Shown here in pieces: positions 12,490 to 20,948 of a DNA stretch of 64,000 nt. This stretch comes from Azolla caroliniana. Lineage: Eukaryota > Polypodiophyta. The stretch covers positions 1,116,001 through 1,180,000 of the forward strand of contig JBHGNT010000011.1 of assembly GCA_043228905.1 (NCBI GenBank), given 5' to 3'. The notes beneath the pieces were generated by a model. It was not told where the DNA came from. It did no database searches and saw nothing but the letters and a program-made list of their open reading frames with translations. Position numbers and translations under genes: made by a program. Numbering within the stretch: the first letter of the stretch is position 1; each line of letters opens with the position of its first letter.

Positions 12490-13291
12490 GGACACTTTAC
12501 AAACGAAGAGATGTTAGACTATGTACAAAGGCTATATATGCATGATGGTGTGACTCCTATGGTCGAGAAACTTGAAACACGATGCACTACATGTATAGAT
12601 ATTGATGGTGTCAATAAGGGATTAAAGAAGATGTACAACCAATGTCTCAAGTGAGCTTTTAAAATGGACAATGCCTAGAGCAAGTTATAAAACAAGGATT
12701 TCCAAATGATTAGCTTATGAATTGGATTAAACCAATATTTAACACCGGAGATAAGAATCAAGTATCAAATTATCGTACAATAATGGTGAGCTCAACTATT
12801 ACTAAATTATATAGCACTATTATGGAGCAAAAGATAAGCACATGGGCTGAAAGTACAAGCAAAAGAGCACTTGGGCAAGCAGGATTTAGACCAAAACACT
12901 CCACTGTGGATCATTTGGTCACATTGAGAGTAATCATGGAAGAGAGTTGACTACAAGGAAAAACACTGTATTGTTGTTTTGTTGATTTTAAGAAAGCTTT
13001 TGATATCGTACCACGAAGTGAGCTTTGGAATAGAATGGTAGAGATGGACATGCCATTAGAGTATCGAGTTGTTGCTGCACGCCTATATGAACAAGTTAAA
13101 TGCCAACTAAAAATGGACAGTGGATTCTCAAAGCACTTTTTAAGTAACATGGGGGTCAATCAAGGATGTCCACTATCAGCCACACTCTTTGGCTTATGTA
13201 TTGATAAATTAGACGAAGTGGTGAATAAGGTTGCAAGAGAAGAAGGATTGACTAGCCCCAAATTGATGCAACATGTTATCTTATTGCTTCT
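12490..13291 (+). pseudogene. LINE-type reverse transcriptase, 5' part
   Basis: Decayed non-LTR retrotransposon polymerase. Visible RT blocks in order: NYRTIMVSSTITKLY, QAGFRPKHSTVDHL, the motif-A region VDFKKAFDIVP with its first catalytic aspartate, and the motif-B region NQGCPLSATLFGL. Stops occur at about 12652 and 12948, and there is a frame change near 12700. The catalytic YADD motif is missing here because Copia-A inserted at 13291/13292; it resumes at about 27410. The last five bases (CTTCT, 13287-13291) are the copy of the target site duplicated by that insertion. The exact 5' end is not determined. Confidence 0.8.
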
Positions 13292-13729
13292 TGTTGAGAT
13301 ATCAAGCTCAACTAGTTTAATTTAGTTAGTCAACACATGTAACTTAGTAGTTACCTAGGTCGAATCTAGTTAATGTGTTGACCTTAAGCCTTTAAATAGG
13401 ACCTTGTACTTAAGTGGGATATTCTAGATCCTCCACTCCTTAGTACATTTAATGTAGGACTTACACATAAGTACCTATGTTCTACCCACACATGTGCACC
13501 TTTGCACATGGGTTGTATATATACCTCATTGTGGGTATTTTTGTAGTTGATGACACTTTTCAATATAGTCAATCATCCCCCATTTATCTTTGTGTTCAAG
13601 TGTAACTTCCTCTCTCTCTCTCTTCCTCTCACACACTCTCACGCGCATATCATACTAATCTTCCGTTGCTTAACGTAATAATATAATTAGTCTCTAATTA
13701 ACCCTAGTTAATTACCTAATTACTTAACA
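13292..13729 (+). repeat. Copia-A 5' LTR
   Basis: TG...CA bounded, paired with 26961-27400. It contains a CT microsatellite near 13608-13625. Confidence 0.95.
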
Positions 13730-13741
13730 TGGTATCAGAGC
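13730..13741 (+). promoter_or_regulatory. Copia-A primer binding site, tRNA-Met type
   Basis: TGGTATCAGAGC directly abuts the 5' LTR, the standard initiator-tRNA-Met complement of plant copia elements. Confidence 0.92.
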
Positions 13742-14129
13742 GCGTGGTTTAGGAAATCCACTAAGCCCATCTCTTATTCGTGATTGTGTGTTCGAGACGC
13801 CGACGACAAATCCCGACTATTCGCTATCCGCTATCGTAGTGCCGCTACGAAGGACGTGTACGCGACCAAGAGAAGAAAAACAAAACGGAAGACACAACAA
13901 TCAACATGAACAAACAAATGGGAAGCTCGCTCCCTAGCGAAAAGCTGGACCGAAGCAACTATTCATCTTGGGAGTACAAGATGAATCAATACCTTGTCGG
14001 CCAAGGGTATTGGAGCTACATCAACGGCGCACAAGAAAGCAAACCCGAAACCACACACGCCAACTACCCAACGTGGGACAAGGCACGAGTTGGGTAATGT
14101 ATTGCTTGGCAACATGTGTAAACGACCAC

Positions 14130-14500
14130 TGTTGGCCGGTCAGAGAAGGCAAATGGGAAAGCAAGGTCGGATCGGATAAATATAGAAATAGGAATAGAAT
14201 TATTAGGAGGGACGGATCCGGTAGTTGTAACCGATCCGGATCCGAACCGATTCGGTTTCGGTTAACGGTTGCCTACCGAGCACCGATTGTAATCTGGCCG
14301 GATGCCTATAAAAGGATCCGATGTTTTGTAATGAAGTGACGAAGAATTAATATAGTTTTGCTTATGCTTATTGATCTTGTCTTCGTCTGTGCTTAAGTGT
14401 AATTATCATACGCGTGTATTAACATCCTATCCCTACCACCCCTTTGGAGAAGTGTCGGATAGACACCTGTGTTGCGGCTAGTCCAGCCATACATACAACA
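14130..14500 (+). repeat. Gypsy-T 5' LTR
   Basis: Begins TGTTGGCCGG and ends CATACAACA; identical to 23837-24207 by reading. The TATA box TATAAAA is at 14307-14313. Confidence 0.97.
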
Positions 14501-14506
14501 CTATTT

Positions 14507-14524
14507 TGGCGACCACGATTCCTG
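14507..14524 (+). promoter_or_regulatory. Gypsy-T primer binding site
   Basis: TGGCGACCACGATTCCTG starts 6 bases after the LTR. The first 12 bases fit the 3' end of a plant tRNA-Arg as I know it; the tRNA was not searched. Confidence 0.65.
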
Positions 14525-14552
14525 CAGAGTGCAGAGGACAACCGGGGGATGG

Positions 14553-16418
14553 ATGTCTAGACAAAACAACGACCACCTCACCGAAAGAGGGAGACGCCAC
14601 GCCGAACGACAGCGACGACGGGAAGCCCTGCAACAAGCCGTCGACGAAATCCGGCGCGATCGGTCATTCTCAAAAACGCTTCGGCAAATCGCAGAAGAAG
14701 CACTGCAGTTCCAGGTTCTACAAGCTTCTGACGAAGGCAGTAGCATAACCAGCCTCCAAGAAGCAGAGACACTACTACAGACTCTCGCCGGCGGCGACGG
14801 GGACGCAGCGGCATTTGCAACATTAGAGGCGGATTCGGATAGCGGGGAAAGCGTGGGATCCCGTTATAAAAGCAGCCACGAGAACAACCCCTTTGAGTCG
14901 GATAACTCGGCAACATCGGAGCCAGAGGAGGAAATAACTCTGGAGTTCGGTGACCGGCAATCGCCGAGGAGGGAGGAGCGGTTATCAACACCACCCGCGG
15001 AGGAACCGCAGGAGCGGTTATCAACACCACCCGCGGAGGAACCGCAGGAGCAGATACCAACACCACTCGCGGAGGAACCGCAGGAGCGGATACCAACACC
15101 ACCCGCGGAGGAACCACAGGAGCGGTTATCAACACCACCCGCGGAGGAACCGCAAGAGCGGATACCGACTTCGGAGGAACCAGCGCAGGAGAATCAGTGG
15201 GACGACACGATGCCGTATCCGTACCCAAAGTATCGGGATGAGCCCGACGGAGAGGCACATGTGTATGCATTCCTGCGAACATGGGAAGCCAACCACGTGT
15301 CCCAGAGACTGACGGAGCCCGAGGCCGACCGATCCAAAGTCGCCGAATTCGGCATGACATTAGAAGGACCGGCGGCCCGGTGGCACGCAAAGCACTTACC
15401 AGGCAGCTTCGCCACGTTCGAGGCATTGAAAACCCAGTTTTTACGCCTGTTTCATAGACGAGTGGAACAAAGGGAATTGGTCGGACAATTCTACACCACC
15501 CGGCAGGGAGAAAATGAGACGGTCCCACAATTTATCATTCGTTTCCAGACCTTGCACAGTCAATTAGCAAGAGCACCACCCGAAGAGGAGGCCAAGGCAG
15601 TCTTTTTGGCTGCGTTGAAAGAGCCACTTCGAGCGATGTGTGGAATCCTCGATTTCAGCACCAGCACAATGGACCAAGTCATTGATCGGGTCCTGGAAAT
15701 GGACAACACGAGCCCCTTCTTGCCGATGGGGGCGTTACACCAGGCGCTTCCGAAGGAGGAGGACCTCCGGTTCCGACAAGCCCTACAATGCACAACATGC
15801 CTAAATTCGGGGCACTCGACCGTCGACTGCACCCTGCGTGCACAGTGCATGATATGCAATTCTCGCGCCCACACAACGAACCGATGCGAGTATAGCCTGT
15901 TAACTCGACAAGCGGCACCGGTCCGACACATAGAACCGCGCAACCGGGACCCGGAAGAGGATCGATTCCGGAGGGACGACCGCTACCGACGAGAACGCGG
16001 CGACAGATAACCCGATAGAAGACGCGACAGCTATGACCGAGAGGAGAACCGCAGGGATAGCTACCCCCGGGACCGGTACGACCGAGACGAATCCCCGGAA
16101 TATGAGCGACGCAGAGAAGAAAGGCGGCCAGGGAACCGGAATTTCCGACGGAACCAAAGGCGTGGATTTTTCCGTAGAGAGGAGCGTCGGGAGGCAACAA
16201 GGAATGACAAACCAGTAGCGGCACCGGAGAACCGAAAAACCGAGGACAACCGCCGGGGAATGCCCCTTCCCCAAACATGGGAAAAAGGAGAATCCAGCAA
16301 CACACACAGGGTGTACTGTTATTACTGCCGAAAAGAGGGGCATTACAGTAATCAATGCCCAAGCAAAACAACCGACAAGCAGCCGGCAGTCAACATGGTG
16401 ACAGTCGAAGTACAGTAG
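14553..16418 (+). CDS. Gypsy-T gag polyprotein with an internal TAA
   Basis: The capsid-type structural protein of the element. I chose the ATG at 14553 because the longer frame begins inside the LTR. Residues about 143-215 are a tandem 12-residue repeat (ERLSTPPAEEPQ-like, 36-bp units). Next comes the retrotransposon gag core (ARWHAKHLPGSFATFEALKTQF, QGENETVPQFIIRF), then a CX2CX4HX4C-like pair (CTTCLNSGHSTVDC, CMICNSRAHTTNRC). At 16008 there is an in-frame TAA. The same frame then continues as Arg/Asp-rich sequence with a clean CCHC knuckle (CYYCRKEGHYSNQC) to a TAG at 16416-16418. Since coding sense resumes after the TAA, it is either a recent nonsense change or read through. Confidence 0.88.
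14976..15190 (+). repeat. 36-bp tandem repeat within gag
   Basis: Six units starting at 14976, 15012, 15048, 15084, 15120 and 15156 encode ERLSTPPAEEPQ or close variants; the last unit is degenerate and shortened. Confidence 0.9.
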
Positions 16419-19400
16419 GTTACCACGCGGTCGAAGGGGAAGGCCGCCGAATGGGAAGCCCAGGAAGCAATTAGAAAACAAGCGGCACAATGGATCAAAG
16501 AAGCCAACGAACAAGGTGCGGCGGAAGTAAGAGACCAAAATATGCCAAAGGATGAGGAAATCGTACAGCCAGGAGAAAACCCGACATGGCAAGCATTACA
16601 AGATTGTCAGATCGTGCTGCCGTTGGCACGGTTACTGCAGTTGGTGCCGCGGTTTACAGCAGACTTACAAGCCGCTGTGAGCAAACCGACGCCGACGCCA
16701 GCACCGACGTTTTTCTCCAACCCGGAGGAAGGCCCAGCGGTGGTCGATACCAGTAGCCCAGCAATCACGACAATCGTCAAAGGAAAGGAGATTCCAGGAA
16801 CAATTATTGACGGAGGCTCCGGGGTGAACGTCATCAGTCGACAGACATGCGAAGACCTAGGCATCCAGGAGTGGGAACCATGCCCCTTCTGGTTACGCAT
16901 GGCGGATACAAGCTCAGTCCGACCAACCGGTCTTATCCGGGACTTGGAAGTAACGATAGGAGGCCACGTATTCCGGATATCGGCCGTGGTACTAGAGCTG
17001 AATGTACAAGGCGCATATCCCCTACTGTTAGGACGACCATGGCTGCGAACGGCGCATATCAAGCAAAACTGGCAAAAGAATATGATCACGTTCCGACGAG
17101 GGAAAACAAAGGTACGGGTAGCCACGCAACTACGGGTGCTCACTAGCAAGGAGGCAACCCCTTTATATGCCGAAAGCATCAACATGTTGGAGGGCTTACC
17201 GGATGAGGAAGTTGATCGGTACCTCGAAGAACACCCACAGATCGTCCCACTTTTTGAGGTGGATATCACGGCAGCAGTAGAGCCGTACATCACAATGCCG
17301 GACGAGCCGGACAAAGCGGCGATCCGGGAACTACGCCAAGCACAGGAAGCCCTAGAAAGAGAAATGACGATATCCCAAAGGGTGAAAGCATCCCAGCTGG
17401 AAGAGGTGAACCTCGGCACAACAGAACAACCCCGACCGGTAAAAGTCGCGAAGGAATTGCCGAAGGAGGAAAAACAGGCAATGGTAGCACTGTTAACGGA
17501 TTTCAAGGACGTGTTCGCATGGTCATACGAAGACATGCGAGGGCTGGACCCCCAGCTCTACCAGCACCAAATTCATCTAAGTACTGACGCGAAACCCATC
17601 GCTCAACGCCGGTACCGGATGAATCCAAACTATGCGGCAAAGGTGAAGGAGGAAATTGACAAGCTTCTCCGGGTCGGATTTATCCGACCAGTCAAGCAGG
17701 CAACCTGGCTGAGCCCGATAGTCGTGGTCCCGAAAAGGAACGGCAAAATCCGGGTATGTGTGGACTACAGGAAACTAAATGCCGCGACAGTGACCGACGC
17801 TTTTCCACTACCATTCACGGACGGAGTGCTAGATGCGGTGGCCGGCCACGAAGTTTACAGCTTCCTGGATGGATTCAGCGGCTACAACCAAATCCGAATG
17901 AACCCGGCCGACCAAGAGAAAACAGCGTTCGTGACGGAATGGGGAGTGTTCGTCGCGGTCGTGATGATGTTCGGATTAAAGACAGCCCCTGCAACATTTC
18001 AAAGGATAATTATGGAAATCTTCGGGGATTTTATTCCCGGTTTTATGCAGGTCTTCCTAGACGATTTCGCCGTCTACAGCCGACACGGAGAGCATTTCGA
18101 TCACCTACGACTATGCTTAGAAAAGTGCCGCGAGTACCGATTAAGTCTGAACCCGGCTAAGTGCGTCTTTGGAGTCGCAAGCGGCAACTTGTTAGGGCAC
18201 GTGGTGAGTCGGGAAGGAATCGCGGTAGATCCGGATAAAGTAAAGGCAATTCTCGACGCACCGGCACCGAATAACGCAAAGGCTTTAAGCCGATTCCTTG
18301 GTCAAATAAGGTGGCATAGTTGGATGATACGGCACCTTGCCTACTTTGCTACACCATTGCACGCTGCTGTACATAGAGTACCTTTCCAATGGACAGAAAC
18401 GGAGGAGAAAGCCTACCAAGCGTTGAAGGTCATGCTGTCACAAGCTCCGGTGGTGCAGCCGCCGGACTGGAGTAAAAGCTTTCACGTCTTCGTCGACGCC
18501 TCGGACGTAGCAATCGGCAGCGTTTTGATGCAACTCACGGAACCGAAATGGTATCGGCCGGTGTACTACGCAAGCAGGAAACTCTCGAAAGCCGAACGGA
18601 ACTACTCTACAACGGAACGAGAGGCATTAGGAATGGTGTACAGTGTCACAAAGTACAGGCACTATCTGCTCGGACGAAAGTTCTCCTTCCACGTTGACCA
18701 CTCGGCACTACTCTACCTGGTCTCAAAGGCAGCCCTGACAGGAAAACTCGCACGATGGACGCTGCTATTACAGGAATTCGAATTCGACATTTTCCACCGA
18801 CCCGGGGTGCAGCATGCGGTAGCAGACTACCTGAGCAGACTAGAATCTGGAGAATCAGGGGACGGCGTACAGGACGAATTTCCCGACGCCGAGCTGTTTA
18901 GGGTCACGGCGGCACCGACAACGGAGGCCACAGTAGCGGACGAAGACAAATGGTTAACCGAAATGCATCAGTTCCTGAGCACCGGAGTTCCCCCGGAAAA
19001 CCTGGATCGAGACGAACGGAAAAGGATGGCAGTACGGAGCAGACATTTCTGCTTGGTAGGAGACACCCTCTATCACAAGGGGGCAGATGGCGTATGGAGG
19101 CGAGCAGTGCGGAGCGATGAAAAGGATCTGATCCTGAGGGAAGCCCACTGTGGAATTGCAGGCGGGCATTATGCCGGCGAAACAACAGCCCGGAAGATAT
19201 GGCAGAGCGGACTATGGTGGCCGACTACCATGAGAGATGCCGTTAAGTATAGCAGGGAATGCGACCTGTGTCAACGACTGGGCCAACCCACGGAGCAGGC
19301 CCGGATGCCACATCACCCGGTCTTGCCATTAGAACCATTCCAAAAGTGGGGCTTGGACTTTGTCGGCCCCTTCAAGCCTTCGGCAATGCGGACCGGAAAT

Positions 19401-20360
19401 CGGTATATAATAGTGGCTACCGACTACTGCACCAAATGGGTAGAAGCAAAGGCACTACGGGACAACACGACGGCGTCCACAGCCAAATTTTTATACGAAT
19501 GCATATGGTGTCGGTACGGATGCCCGATTGAGCTGATCAGTGACCAGGGAGGACATTTCCTCGGGAAGGTGGTGGAAAGTTTGACATCATTCTATGCGGT
19601 AGTACACAAACGAAGCACTCCCTACTACCCTCAAGCCAACGGATTAGCGGAATCAACAAACAAAACGCTACAGAACATCCTTAGAAAAATCGTCAATGAG
19701 AACCGGACCGACTGGGACACGAAGTTGCAGAGCGTGCTGTGGGCGTACCGAACGGCGTACAAGACCAGCATCCGGACGACCCCATTCCGACTGGCATTCG
19801 GCTTGGAAGCAGTCATGCTAGTAGAATTCCAAATTCCTAGCTTAAGAATACAGGTTAAGGAGCGGTTAAGCGAGAAGGAATCTGAACGAACCCGGATGGA
19901 GATGCTGTTGGAACTGGAGGAAAACCGAATGGCCAGCCTGCTACAGCTAGAACTAGAGCAAAGGAGGAGGAAAGCCTTTGTAGACCGACACCGGCGCGGT
20001 AACGAAAAGGAATTCGAGGTCGGGAAACCTGTATTACTGTTCCAGACAAGGATGGGGAGCATGCCAGGGAAATTGCGATTTCGGTGGACCGGACCATTCT
20101 GGATCACAAAGGAGTACAATGGGTCTTACCAGCTCGGGACGTTGTCAGGAGAAGTTGTGGGCAAATGGGCAAATGGGTTTCGCCTAAAACCGTATAAGGG
20201 GCACATGCCAGCTAACCCCTTCAAGCAAGACCCGGACATCCTGAATGGCGAGGAACCGACACAGATACGGAGGACCGAGGAGCCGACACCGACGCGTAAC
20301 AACGAGGAACCGACAACAGGGCGCACCGACCCGAACACATCGGGGGGAACCGAACAATGA
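16419..20360 (+). CDS. Gypsy-T pol: protease, RT, RNase H, integrase
   Basis: Open from the codon after TAG 16416 to TGA 20358-20360; the first Met is at 16542 (1272 residues from there). Domains in order: aspartic protease with IIDGGSGVNVIS, where Gly replaces the usual Ser/Thr after the aspartate; RT with CVDYRKLN, SFLDGFSGYNQI and the active site VFLDDF in place of YxDD; RNase H (FHVFVDASDVAIGSVL, TTEREALGMVYSV, HVDHSAL); integrase with the HHCC region (HCGIAGGHYAG, CDLCQR) and D-D-E in GLDFVGPF, ISDQGGHF and NGLAESTNK. The tail has a GPF/Y-like module (RWTGPFWITKEYNGSYQL) and no chromodomain. The frame is the same as gag, so expression needs read-through of TAG or reinitiation. All catalytic residues look intact. 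Confidence 0.93.
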   Translation, partial: VTTRSKGKAAEWEAQEAIRKQAAQWIKEANEQGAAEVRDQNMPKDEEIVQPGENPTWQALQDCQIVLPLARLLQLVPRFTADLQAAVSKPTPTPAPTFFSNPEEGPAVVDTSSPAITTIVKGKEIPGTIIDGGSGVNVISRQTCEDLGIQEWEPCPFWLRMADTSSVRPTGLIRDLEVTIGGHVFRISAVVLELNVQGAYPLLLGRPWLRTAHIKQNWQKNMITFRRGKTKVRVATQLRVLTSKEATPLYAESINMLEGLPDEEVDRYLEEHPQIVPLFEVDITAAVEPYITMPDEPDKAAIRELRQAQEALEREMTISQRVKASQLEEVNLGTTEQPRPVKVAKELPKEEKQAMVALLTDFKDVFAWSYEDMRGLDPQLYQHQIHLSTDAKPIAQRRYRMNPNYAAKVKEEIDKLLRVGFIRPVKQATWLSPIVVVPKRNGKIRVCVDYRKLNAATVTDAFPLPFTDGVLDAVAGHEVYSFLDGFSGYNQIRMNPADQEKTAFVTEWGVFVAVVMMFGLKTAPATFQRIIMEIFGDFIPGFMQVFLDDFAVYSRHGEHFDHLRLCLEKCREYRLSLNPAKCVFGVASGNLLGHVVSREGIAVDPDKVKAILDAPAPNNAKALSRFLGQIRWHSWMIRHLAYFATPLHAAVHRVPFQWTETEEKAYQALKVMLSQAPVVQPPDWSKSFHVFVDASDVAIGSVLMQLTEPKWYRPVYYASRKLSKAERNYSTTEREALGMVYSVTKYRHYLLGRKFSFHVDHSALLYLVSKAALTGKLARWTLLLQEFEFDIFHRPGVQHAVADYLSRLESGESGDGVQDEFPDAELFRVTAAPTTEATVADEDKWLTEMHQFLSTGVPPENLDRDERKRMAVRSRHFCLVGDTLYHKGADGVWRRAVRSDEKDLILREAHCGIAGGHYAGETTARKIWQSGLWWPTTMRDAVKYSRECDLCQRLGQPTEQARMPHHPVLPLEPFQKWGLDFVGPFKPSAMRTGNRYIIVATDYCTKWVEAKALRDNTTASTAKFLYECIWCRYGCPIELISDQGGHFLGKVVESLTSFYAVVHKRSTPYYPQANGLAESTNKTLQNILRKIVNENRTDWDTKLQSVLWAYRTAYKTSIRTTPFRLAFGLEAVMLVEFQIPSLRIQVKERLSEKESERTRMEMLLELEENRMASLLQLELEQRRRKAFVDRHRRGNEKEFEVGKPVLLFQTRMGSMPGKLRFRWTGPFWITKEYNGSYQLGTLSGEVVGKWANGFRLKPYKGHMPANPFKQDPDILNGEEPTQIRRTEEPTPTRNNEEPTTGRTDPNTSGGTEQ

Positions 20361-20635
20361 TGCGGCATATGCTTTAAAAAAAAAAAATAAAAATAAAAAT
20401 GATGATGACGTGGTGCTACGGTCAAGAAAATTCAAGACAAGAAGATCAAGAAAATCATGGTAATGATGAAGGAGGTAGTTACAACCGTCACACGGGTGCA
20501 CGAGCTATTTAAAGCACAGAACGTGGGGGGCCGATGTACAGGATTTAAAACGCGCGTCAATTAAGGAGTCATAATGACAGACACGTAGGAGATTCGACAC
20601 ACGCGGCAAAGAAGCGCAAGCATGACACGCGGCAG
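20361..20635 (+). other. pol-ORF3 spacer with A-rich tract
   Basis: An A-rich run (20375-20398), then GC-richer sequence with several ACACG/CGCGG words. No frame of note. Confidence 0.5.
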
Positions 20636-20815
20636 CAAAAATAGGACATGCTATTCATGACAGAGCATGCGCAGGCGCCAAAAATAGGACATGCTATTCG
20701 AGGCAGAGGACGTGCAAACGCCAAAATTAAAGAGTGACATGCTAATTATGGCAGAAGATACGCACGCGCGAAAAACAGGAAAAGGCGGCTCGAGGGAAAC
20801 GCCACTATATAAAGG
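20636..20815 (+). promoter_or_regulatory. candidate internal promoter for Gypsy-T ORF3
   Basis: Three direct repeats, 20636-20678 and 20679-20721 (43 bp each) and 20722-20769 (diverged), share CAAAAATAGGACATGCTA-like cores and end in GCGC-rich words. They are followed by TATATAAAGG at 20806-20815. A start about 30 nt downstream would give a leader of about 110 nt to the ATG at 20949, with no upstream ATG in it. That is the layout of a plant core promoter with tandem upstream elements. Promoter activity is inference. Confidence 0.6.
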
Positions 20816-20948
20816 AAGAACCGGAGAAGGGTTCACTTTTTACGAATTTTCCCACAAGCAAACGCAGGCTCAAGACAGCGAGATCCGACGCGCAGAACAC
20901 CTACACCCCGACCTCAGACCACAGGCAGCAGCAGACGAAGAAGAAGCG

